From Paroedura picta (Eukaryota > Chordata > Lepidosauria > Squamata > Gekkonidae): a stretch of 64,000 bases of DNA. Position 1 is the stretch's first letter; every line of letters begins with the position of its first letter. The position numbers and the translations under genes were made by a program. Shown here piece by piece: positions 36,001-48,000 of the stretch. The DNA is taken from the NCBI RefSeq assembly GCF_049243985.1, contig NC_135377.1, positions 65,482,145 through 65,546,144 of the forward strand, given 5' to 3'. The notes below the pieces were generated by a model. The model saw nothing but the letters and a program-made list of their open reading frames with translations, was not told the DNA's origin and made no database searches.

Positions 36001-39000
36001 CAAAAAAACACACACTCCAGACAGGTGCTCATCCAATCTCCACTTTAACATTTCCAACAAAGGAGACTCCACCACCCTCTGAGGCAGCAGATTCCATCTA
36101 TGAACAGTCCTTGTTGTCAGAAAATGCTTTCTAATATTGAAGTGGAACTTCCTTTCCCATCAGTTGAACCCACTGCTCCTATTCCTTGTCCCTACAGCTG
36201 CTGTAAACAAGGTGGCCCCCTCCTCAACATCCCTACCTTTTACGTAGTTAAACACCACTGTCATGTCATCCCTTGCTCTCCTCCAAGCTACACAAACCCA
36301 ACTCTTTCAACCTCTCCTCGTAAGGCCTGGATCCCAACCCCTCAGCCTCTAGTCACCCTTCTCTGAACGCGTGCCATCTTGTCAATGTCCTTCTTGAATA
36401 TCCTTCTTCTACGGCGGAGTCTTCACCTGTGATACACAGATTTTCTGCATAATCTGTTATCTGTGTGTTCACCATTGATGGTATTAAGTAATCTCCAGGA
36501 TTTTATTTCGGTGGGCAAATATTTAGCTTCAGAGCAGATCGCAGGCCCCTTTCACGGGTAGTAAGATATGAAAGTGGCAGTCCTGCCAAGAGTTTTGTAT
36601 GCTTCAAATTCATCACGAGTTCAATCTGCAATTAACGTTTTGGATTTTTTTTCATTCATTCATATTATTGTAAGCATCAGGATTGTGAATTAAAATGTAC
36701 TTATTAAAATGTACAATCTTTTCAGCGTAGCAGATTGTTCCTTCTGGGAAACTTTCTTTTTATACCTGCCTTTTTCCTTTTTCGAATACTACAGAATAAA
36801 CTTACAGAACAGTGCAATAATGGAATAATTTTCACAGCCAGCATTGTTTTTTTATGATTTAATTTTTTTATTATTGAAAATTTTACACACCAACAGATTA
36901 AAAAATACATAATCTTCAATATAATAATATCAATGTCCGTGTAATAACTCCCTCAACCAGAGATAACAAACCCCACGTGCTTAAATGCCATTATTAGAAA
37001 ACGGCCAGCATTTGGTTGTCTGGGGTGACTTGGAACAATAAAACGTATTTACTCTTTGTCAGGGATCCAAGGCTGGCTTCCCCTTAGCTGCTTAGCAAGC
37101 AAACAGTGCTCAGAAACAGGTCCTCAAGGCTGAGTGTACACAAGAAACCAGACCTTGATAAAATATATGCAGATTTAGTTAACGTTTTAAAGACTGATGT
37201 GTTATTAGACAACACAATCTCAACAGTCCTGCAGCAAGAAAACAACAAAGCTAACTTTTGTATCTAATACTTCGATACCTGGCATTAGATGGCACATTAG
37301 ACATCAAAGTCCAAGCCATAGGCTCAAGCGTTTTCCATGTAGCTATCCATTGCAGTGGAGCCTATATAGTCAGAGCCATTGTCCCATTGAATCCCAAAGT
37401 TAGCATAGAGGCCATGCTATGTCCATGGCATAGATAGTCTTTTGCCATCTCACATCAGTCAATCCTTCACATCCAGTCAAGGTCCTCTAGAAGATGATGA
37501 CACCACTCCTGTCTCTCTCTCCCCCAACATCACAACTGTCTCCAAGTTGACCGCAGGTTCTCATGATTAGCCAATTATGACATTCCTGAATCCAGCCTTG
37601 AAAGAGATAAGGATGTTGTAGGCAGGGAAGCCCTTTAATGGACACCTGCAAGATGTAGGAAGCCTGCTGGTCTTCACATTAACTGTTAGGAGGAAATCAG
37701 GGTGCTTTGCCTCATACTTTTTCTCTAACTTTTTTGCAAAATGGCATGGATGTTCTTAGCTGTCGTCAATCTGATTCCTTTTAGGGTGCTTCAGCTGCAA
37801 GAGCAGATGCGTGCGCTCTACAAAGCAATTAGTGTACCCCGCGTCCGTAGGGCCAGCTCCAAAGGTGGGGGCTACAGTTCCCAGAGTGCATCAGGATGGG
37901 ATGAATACACCAGACGCGTGACCACTGACTGTCTGAACTGGATGAGGCAGCAGAAGGTAAATCTCTGTGAATATCAAAGTGGGTTGTCAGGACCCCAAGG
38001 GCCGGGTATGTTGTAGATCAGGGGTAGTCAACCTGTGGTCCTCCAGATGTCCATGGACTACAATTCCCGTGAGCCCCTGCCAGCATTGGCTGGCAGGGGC
38101 TCACAGGAATTGTAGTCCATGGACATCTGGAGGACCACAGGTTGACTACCCCTGGTGTAGATGGCAAAAAAATTTTGGAGACCATTTAAATGCATTTGAG
38201 ACTTTCCCCATAACCCAACTAATTCTCCTGCTTTTTGACTTAGGGAGGGGGATTTCCAACATCAAAAGGAAGAAAAAGTAAAAGACAGAGAATAGTAATG
38301 ACAAATAAGTACAGGAGACATTTCCATTCTCTGTGTTATCGCATTTCAGTATGCCTATTTTTGGTGTCCATTTTTTTCTGTTGGAATAAAATTGGAACCC
38401 CTAGTCTGTTCCAAAGTGCTTGGATTTGGGGTGGATTTACATCATCATTTTTTCAGGGATTTGTTACCTTACAAATGCATCCAAGGTGCCAGATTTCAGT
38501 GAATTCCCATCCTTATACAGACTTGGAACCTTCTGCTTGCAAAGAAAGGCCTTCCCACTGATCCACAGCCCTACCCCCATGTGGCTGTATTTCTGTTTTA
38601 AACATGAGAGTACCACTGAAGGATAACTGGGGGGTTATTTATTTAACTATTTATCTATGTATTTGTTGGGGAATTCTATGTTCCACCCTGTTTTGGAAAC
38701 TCAGGGCAGATTTTTCACCTGTCACTGTCATCTCTGTGTAAAATTCAACTCTGCAAATACGCTGTAATACTGTTAACATTGCAACAAGCAAAGGAACACG
38801 CTGAGCAGGTAACATTTGCCCCATGACCCAATGAAAATATGCATGCAAAGGAAGCTGGGGATGAGGTCAAAGGGGAGCTAACTCATCCCCTACCACAGGG
38901 GTAGTCAACCTGTGGTCCTCCAGATGCTCATGGACTACAATTCCCATGAGACCCTGCCAGCAAATGCTGGCAGGGGCTCATGGAAATTGTAGTCCATGAG

Positions 39001-42000
39001 CATCTGGAGGACCACAGGTTGACTACCCCTGCCCTAGCAAACTTATTTGTCTCTTTACGGGTAAAAACAGGGTCAGTCTACAAGTAATGATGGGAATCTA
39101 GTTAACACGAAAGTGTTGTAATTCAGTTAACATAAAAAGTGCTGAAAAGAATTCATTTTTTCCTGAGGACATTTTTTCAGTTTTTCCAGTGGAAAAATTT
39201 GGGCAATTTCAGGGAGCACTGGAAAAAAACAAGACACCACTCCTGTGAGATTAGTTTTTGGGAATGAGTGAAATACTTTCTGAGATAAGATTTTTCTCAT
39301 ACGTTGTTTTAGAGAAAGCATCTTCAGCATTAGATACAATTATATACAATTTAAAATCTCAGAACAGGGGCAGACCAAATGATCTATGTGTTATTAAATT
39401 TCTCCCCTGGCAGTGACTGTGTTCGTGGAGTGACTATTTCACTAACAAGAAGTTCTTCCATCTGTTCTGTGTGCGACTGTGCACCCTAGCTATGGGGACG
39501 AGTGGTCTGAAAAATCCTGTGGGGTTTGCACCATTCATTTATATATTTCTAGCCTGCCCTTCCCCAGAGGCTCAGGGCAGGTTGCATCACATAAAACACA
39601 TAGTTTAACATTTTATGCAATATAAAATATACATTTTTTAATTTCTTAAACAGTTTTCTCAGTCTAGGAGCTGGACAGATTCTGTGCAAATATGATAAAC
39701 ACTGTCCAGAAATACAGCATCATGTATTGGGGGGAGGGGGCAGGAGAACAGGCAGTTCATACTGCATTTTTGTAGGAGCAGCGGGAAAGTGGAGAGTCCT
39801 TCGAAGTTCCCTTTCCTGACCAGCCATACATGGATCGCTTCAATTTGATTACTTGAGTGCTTTTGACCTCCTTATCTTGACCTTCTCTGGTTTTGTGCTG
39901 CCTTGGCATCTTCACTACAGCTTAAAAATTTCCAGGCTGCAGCATGCCAGAGCAGCGTTTCCCTTTGCAATATGAAACATGGGAAATCCTTCCTCCTAGT
40001 GTCCGCTTTCTCGCCAGTGTTTTGTTTTACTTTCTTAACAGTTCTGCAGATAGTAAAATCGCAGGCCCGGATCACATTTCCCTGGCAATACCCTGGGACT
40101 GGGAGCTGGGCTGGGCCACCCTTTGTTTCCCACACATACACTTTGACAAGGGTTCTGTTTGGCTGCTCGAAATCCTGGCAAGCCGAGAGGAGGAAGGTCA
40201 AAGTCCTGTGTAGCTTTTAGATGGCCGACTGCCTAAAATGGCCTCACTTGTTGGAGCTGTTCCAGCTTCGCTGAAACACAGGTGTGGCTCGTAGCAGCGT
40301 TATTGGCGTGCTGAGTCATACGGATTCTCTGAAAGTCTGCTACTGGATTCTGAAACAAAGGAAAGCTCTCTCATCAGCTTGGGAATCACCTAGTGTATAT
40401 GCTGGATGACTGTGAGCAAGAAATTGTCTCTAGCCTTAGTTCTTAATCCATAAAATGGGCATGTTAAAGGAGTGCAATGAAAAGAAACAGGGTAAAGATT
40501 GTAATGTGTTTGGGCAGTAAAGAGTAGGGCTGCCACTCCCAAAGTGGGACCTAAGAGTCATCTGGAATTACAGGTCAACTCCATACTAATGAGATCAGTT
40601 CCCTTGGAGAAAAATGGCTGCTTTGGAGGGTGGACCTCCATAGCATTGTACTCCGCTGAGGTCTTGCCCTGCCCCAAATCCCACCCACTCCCAGCTCCAC
40701 TTCCAAAGTCTCCAGGTATTTCCCAACCCAGAGCTGGCAACCCTAGTGGGACCTGGGGATCCCCCTGGCTCATCTCCAGACTAAAGAGATGAGTTCCCTT
40801 GGGGGAAATGGCTGCTTTGGAATAGCATCATACTCCACTGAGGTCTCTCCCTGCCCCAAATCCCACCCACTTCCAGCTCTACCCTCAAAGTCTCCAGGTA
40901 TTCTCCAAACCAGAGCTGGCAATCCTAGCACAGAAGCTATAGGAGTCAGCAACAGTTGACTGATTTCTGTGTGTATCTTTGCTCTAACCCCTCCACTTCT
41001 AAAAATATCTGCGTATTTACAAAATGAGATAACCAGGCTCTTGAAATCAAGCTATTGCAAATATTCCTACTTTACTACTTTTACACCATTTGAAAGCCCT
41101 TCTGTCTGTCCTAGGAGTAGCAGCAGGAGGTCAAGGTGTGCCCTCCCCTTTCCCAGAATAATTGATGACTCCACTGCTGTGGAGAAGAAGGGGCTACACA
41201 GAAATGGATTTGCCCCTGCAGTTTTCTGAAAGTCTGCTATTTCATCTGGAAACAATGAAAATCTGTCTCATCAGTCTTGTATTAAGCCTGAGAATCAGCT
41301 ACTAGATTTGCTAGCCTTCTTTATAGCTTGACTCACAGGCACCCCTCTAATTCAGGACCACCTGGGGGAGATCCGTCCAGACTGCCTGGAAGACTTGCTG
41401 CACTTGCCTACTCTCCTGTTGCACCTTCAGTAGCTTCATCGGGTTAAATTCTGAGCTGTCCTTAGTCCCAATAGGGGGGGACTGTGTTTTCCTCCGTTTA
41501 CTGTTAGATACAGAGATGCTCTTACTGAAAGGATGGACAACTGGTGGAAGACAGTTAATGATTTCTTAATTTCTGTACCTCCCCTCCCCGCAAGTGGAAT
41601 GTGTGCCTTTTCTCATGGGTCCCTCCCTCTTCTGTTTTTGTTTGCATATGTGCCTTCGGAATGAACTGTTGATAACAAGCCTTCTTCTTCTTTTCTTCCT
41701 TTCCCCCATTTGCCATCAGGCCGAAATGGAGCTAGTGAAATGGGGGTTTGAGGCCGCAACCATAGAACAACAAATTGCTGAGCACAGGAGATTTCACAAC
41801 TCCATTGGAGACTATCGCTGGCACTTGGACAAAGTCAAAACCGATCTGGTAAGACCCTATCAAGCGTAGCCTGCTTAAGCTGCTGGTGCTTGCCAGTGTC
41901 ACTGCTGGTTAAATTTCTGGAGTCTTTGGCTAAGAGAAAGGGTATGTTTCATCAACACACAGAATACCCCTACCTTGCTCTCTCTCTCTCCTTCTCTTTT

Positions 42001-45000
42001 TCATTAAGTTAGAATACTTGTGTTGTCCCTGCCCCCTTCTTATATGATTGGTAGCCTCCTTCATGCTTTTCCTCTTTTCTGGCACCCCTAACCTTGTTGA
42101 CCCTGCAGTCATGTTTGGGACATTGAAACCTCCCCATAATTGCTGCCACTGGGGTGGGCATAGCTTCTTTGCTTAAAGGAAGAGGCTTCCTTGATCTCTG
42201 CTTTCACAGAGATCTAGCTATGCAGGTAGAACTTGGCAGGCCCAGAAACATAAGGAAGTCTGTGCCTATGGGCATGCTGAGGGCAGTTGGCTGATTTCTT
42301 TGATCAGCCTTGCTGTGGTACAGATTGACCTAAATGGTGTTGGTACAGAGCCTGCTTGGTGTAGTACAAGCTAGCGTGGTGTTGTGGTTAAGAACAGCAG
42401 TCTCTAATTTGCAGAACTGGCTTTTATTCTCCACTCCTCCTCCACATGCAGCCAACTGGGTGACCTTGGATGAGTCCCAGTTCTCTCGGAAGGAGAGGAA
42501 GAGTAGACAGTTGTAAGCTGCCTTGAGACTCCTTCGGGTAGTAAAAAGCACAAAACAACCAGCTTCTTCTTCTAAATCTCTTTTTTTTTTCCTGTTTCAT
42601 CCAAGACCCTTGAGATTTTTCTGCAAACAGGTACTGAGAAATACCATCAGACACAATTAGTTGTAACCTGAATAGGCTCCCCTAAAACAATGTTGCACCA
42701 AATTCTCCTGTCCTGTCCTGTCCTGTTTTGTTTTATTCTACAAAAGTCCTTGTGTAAAGCTCAGAACCTCACGGTCTCCTGGCTTGTCCTTCTCATTCCA
42801 GCATACTAGCCACGTAAGTTATTCTTTTTCTTTCTCCCACAGCGTGAGAAGTCTGCCGTTCATCAGCTGGAAGAGGAGTACGAATATCTCCTGGTAAGAC
42901 AAAAGGCACTCTTAATTTCTGTAGAATGCGTGTTGTCCGCTTAGCAGCAGAGAGTTTGCTGTCAACCCAAGGTTCAGAACTCATATAGATTCCAGGAATG
43001 GGGTGATGAGTCTGGATAGGCCACATTTCCTTTAGGCATTTTTCTCTTACTATATGTGACCCTGAGTTTTGCGAAGGGCTTGGTGCTCACTCCTGGTGGC
43101 CAGACTGAACTCAAGCAAGGGCTCTGGTGCTGTTGACTGTGGAGTAGAGCGGAGAGAATTTTGGCCAATTAAATTCTTTTGTCCATTAGTGGGAGAAACG
43201 AGACTTTCTCTAGCCTTCTCACCAGTCATTAGCCATGCCACTCTTCATCCCAGCTAGAACTGTCTAGTACTCAATACCTGGTTTGTTCATGTTTGCCGTG
43301 ACCCATCTCATCCCTTTCTCCTCCCTGGCCAAGAGCCAGCGTTGTGTAGTTGTTAATAGCAGCAGACTCTAATCTGGAGAACCTGGTTTGATTCCCCATT
43401 GGGCCAGTGACAGTTCTCGCAGAGCAGTTCTCTTAGAGCTCCCTTAGTCTCACCTGCCTCACAGAGAGGAAGGGAAAGGTGTTTGTAAGGTACTTTGAGA
43501 CTCCTTCGAATAGTGAAAAACAGGATACAGAAAACCAGCTGCGCTTTTTCTTCTCTTCCTCTGAGCCGGTTTGATTCCCCGTTCCCCCACATGCAGCCAG
43601 CTGGGTGACCTTAGTCTCACCATAGCATTGATAAAGCTGTTCTGAGCAAGCAGTAAAATCAGACCTCTCTCAGCCTCACCTGCCTCACAGGGTGTCTGTT
43701 GCGGGGAGAGGAAAGGGAAGGCAATTGTAAACCGCTTTGAGATGCCTTCTGGTAAAGTGGCAAATAAGAAACAACTCTTACTCCTCCTCCTCCTCTGCTT
43801 TAAAACATCTTAACTTTGATTCAGTTCTGTAGATGGCTGTCCACATTTAATTAAAAAAAAAACAGACCTCCTCCCCGCAGATAATAGTTCTTAGGTGTGT
43901 CTGAAAACTTTTTGGCTATGCTTGCTGAAATGCAACATGGGTTAGCCAAACCAGAATTAATTATGCCAAGCAAACAGTTTTTCTTGATTTCTCTAACTAA
44001 GCGATGATGCATTGTTATCTCAGTGTGCAGTGTACACTGCAATAATGTGACCAGAATACACAGGAATATGCTGAAACCAGTTGATACCCAGAGTGATATG
44101 TTTTGATTGCTCTTTGCCACATTTTATTCCCTATTTGTTTGTGCCATGTTTTCATCTTTGAATTCAAAAGCTGCATGTCACTCTGCTCTTTGTAGAGGTT
44201 CTCCTTTGAAAGGATGGATCAGTTGCGCCAGCTGCAGAACATCATCCAAGCAACTAGCAGGGAAATCATGTGGATCAATGACTGCGAGGAAGAAGAACTT
44301 CTCTATGACTGGAGTGATCGGAACACCGACATCGCCCGGAAGCAGGAGGCCTTTTCTGTGAGTTACCCTAAGAAATAAAAACCCGCAGCGGCCATAATGT
44401 TATTTTTTGTCATACGGCCATAAATGTTATTTTTTGCCGATTACTTTTATTTTTAAAATATCGAAGCTCTGTGGATAGATCATTTCTATACTGCCTTCTG
44501 ATCAAGAATGTTCCACAAGGGCCAATTCTGCATGGAGGGTTTAGCAACGGGCTGCCCCCCGGTGTTTCTGCTGGGAGGGGATGGTCCAGAGCTTCATACT
44601 GCCACATGCAGTACTGCCCCACTGATGCTTCCCCCTGTGGCCCGGACCACTGCAGCCACATATGGGTGGTACATCGGGAGGGCCTGTACGGTTCCTGCCG
44701 TGCAACCCGGATTGTCTGCCAACACATGGCCATGCATTGGTGGAGCCCCCATTGGCACCCTGGCTTCCTACTGAATGCTGGAGATAGCTGCATCCCCTTG
44801 CTCTGCAGCTTCCAGGTGCCTGGGTCAGGCCGGCAGTGGGGCATCCCCTGGCCGGTGTTGACATCATGTGGCGTCAGGTGTTTCCCCCGCCTTTGGACGA
44901 GTGGTATATCGGAGCATTGTCCTGTGTGGAATTGGCCAAGATGGCTTCACAGCACAATGCATTTAAACAAAACCATCAGCATAATAAAACATTTAGCTCC

Positions 45001-48000
45001 GAAGAGGAGAGAACATGCTAAATTTATTTGAAAGTATCCCTGAAACAATTGTGGGGTGATCTTATTGGTTTCAAGGTGAAGAGATCTTTGTGTGTCTTCT
45101 TAGAACAGAGAGAAGTGAGGAGAATGACATGCACATTGGAATCAGTGTGTGTAGAGGAAGGTCTTAACTGTAGGGCATTGGCCTTGACACTGTTCCATGC
45201 GCAGTGTAATATTGTATGCTGATTTTTGTAGTGATTTCACTATACATGAGTGAAACGGACTTATGGCCACTGATTAAAGTTGTGATTAATGCTGAGTCTT
45301 CATTGGCAGAAACGTATGAGCCAACTGGAAGTCAAGGAAAAGGAACTCAACAAGCTAAAGCAAGAATGCGACCAACTGGTGCTCAGCCAGCATCCTGCTT
45401 CGGACAAAATTGAGGTGTGTCTTAGGCTACCGGTGTTCTGGTATGTCTGCTGTGAGGGAAGTTTTGCTAATCAAGGAAGCTTTGGCATTTCCAGTATCTG
45501 AGATAGTGCACATACAGATCACAGTGCTATTTAGAAATTCATGCCCCCCCCCCTTGAGGCGTTTCATTAATCTCATGGGACACCAAGCCAAATTGTAGTG
45601 GTGGGCATCCTTGAATTCGGGGTGCTGAGCTAGATACTACCCACAGAATCTGGCCAGTATTATGAACATAAGAAGAACCCAGCTGGATCAGACCAGTGGT
45701 CCATCTACTCCAGTTTCCTGTCTCATGCGGTGGCCAACCGGTTATTCCAGAGGGCCAACAAGCAGGGCATAGAAGCCAAGGCCCTCCCATGATGTTGCCT
45801 GCCCAACACTTGGTTTCACAGATTTGCTTCCTATTAATTTGGCGTTTCCCTTTACTCATCAGGGCTAGTAGCTATTGGTGGGCCTGTAACCCATGAATCT
45901 GTCTAACCTTTTAAACCTGTCTGTGTTCTTGGCCATCACTGGCAGCGAATTCCACAGTCCTGAATAAGGAAGTATTTACTTTTGTCTGCCTGAATCTGTT
46001 GTCCATCAACTTCATCGAGTGCCCCCGAAACTCAACTACCACTTCCTTTGCTTGGCAGGATGGGGAAGGGCTGGTCACAGAGAGCTGGTAATAGGGCAAT
46101 CCAGCTACTTGCTTGAATGCTCCAGTCTTGATGTAATTCAAACTGTATTGTTTGTACTGAGGACGAATTGTGATATGTATGTTTTGTTTTTATTGTTTAG
46201 GCCTACATGGATACCCTGCAGACTCAGTGGAGCTGGATTCTCCAGATCACCAAGTGCATTGATGTTCACCTCAAGGAGAATGCAGCGTACTTTCAGGTGC
46301 ATTTGGATGACCAGTGGCAATGGATGTTGCATTCCAATTTAATTTATGATTTTAACAGTGTAGTTGTTGACTTGTGTAATTGAATAAATTTCAGTTTCAG
46401 TTTGTTTATTAGATGTTGTAGCCATAAGCCTTAACATTATTATAAAATCAAAAATCTAAAGTGAAAGAACATCGAACACAAAAATAAACATAAGAAATAA
46501 TATATAATATAATAAAGATACACAATAAATACAAAAACCATAAAAGCCCAAACCATAAAAACTCAATATAGAAAAAAGCAAAATTTTAGATTTAAATTCC
46601 ATTGACATTTCCGTCAACAGATTTCTTTCTTAATTGATAAATGTATAAATGAGTACAAAATATTAGGCCATATACAAGATCTCTTTTCTTTTGCCAGTTT
46701 TTAAGTAAAGTTTGTAGACAGTGTGTTTTGCTTAAAGTAAGGGACACCTGTTAAATTAAATAAAGCATGTAGAATTAGACACAAGTCTTTTAGGTTGTCT
46801 TTCCTTTGGTTCTTTTTATTCCTTCTTCATAACTATGTTTTATTGTCTCAGTATAGGTTTTCTTTGCACACTTCAAATCTGAGATTTTCACCTGTCAGTC
46901 ATATTGACAGCATTGCTGAACCTTTAAGAGCCAGCTTGGTGTAATAGTTAAAAGCAGTGGCTTCTAATCCGGAGAGCCAGATTTGATTTCCCACTCCTCC
47001 ACATGCAGCCAGCTGGGTGACCTTGGGCCAGTCACAGTCCTGTTAGACCTGTAGAGCAGTTTCTCTCAGAGCTCTTTTAGCCCCACCTACCTCACAGGGT
47101 GACTGTAGTGGAGAGAGGAAGGGAAGGCAATTGCAAGCCACTTTGAGACTCCTTCGGGCAGTGAAAAGCGGGATATAAAAAACAACTCTTCTTCTAATTG
47201 AGGGATTTTCTGCTCATTGAGAAATTCCTTCCAGTCCATTCTTTCACTCACAGAGGTTTACATCCATAAGAAAAAGACTCCTTTTGTGAACAGAAAAAGT
47301 CCAGGAAGCCAAAGAGCATGTTTGGATCCAACCCAGAGTCATCATTCTAAGACATCTATACACTGCAGTTTTACAGCTGTCATGTAATGGAGATCTTTTT
47401 TTTTTCACTTTCTGTACAGTTTTTTGAGGAAGCCCAATCTACCGAGAGCTATTTGAAGAATTTACAGGACACCATCAGGAAGAGGTACATCTGCGATAAG
47501 AACATGTCCTTGCAAGTTCTCATGGAGCAAATCAAAGAGTTAGAGGTATGATGGGCACTATTATTTGAGATTCTATTTTCTTTGGTGAGATCAAGCTGTC
47601 TCTTGTTACTTCTCTCATCTTCAATATCAATTTTTATTGAAAGGTGTCATGTTTGTGTGGCATTGACATGTTTCATGCATGCTGTCCATCGCTTCAAAGT
47701 ACAGTCCTCTTGGAAATTTATCCATGTAAGGGATGCTGGGAAGATGGGAGTGTTTGGGTGAAATGGGGAAATATAGATGGAGGAAATTGTAACTTCCTAG
47801 CTTTCCTACAGCTTACTGATATGACAAAAATAAGCACCTCCTACTTTCTGAAAATATAGAGTCCTTCCTTTGGACTACGGCATATATTTGGAACTAGTGA
47901 ATTTTTCACACTTGTCAAGCACTGCTCATTTCAGGATCTCCAAGCTGTCAAAAAAGTTTTGTCTTATATCGCTGTTTCACAGGGCAATCGATCGCCACCC

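Noticed and set aside
44471-45031. 186-codon + strand frame rich in C, W and H
   Set aside because: Lies in DSP intron 7 within a GC-rich repeat; overlapping frames on both strands are equally open.
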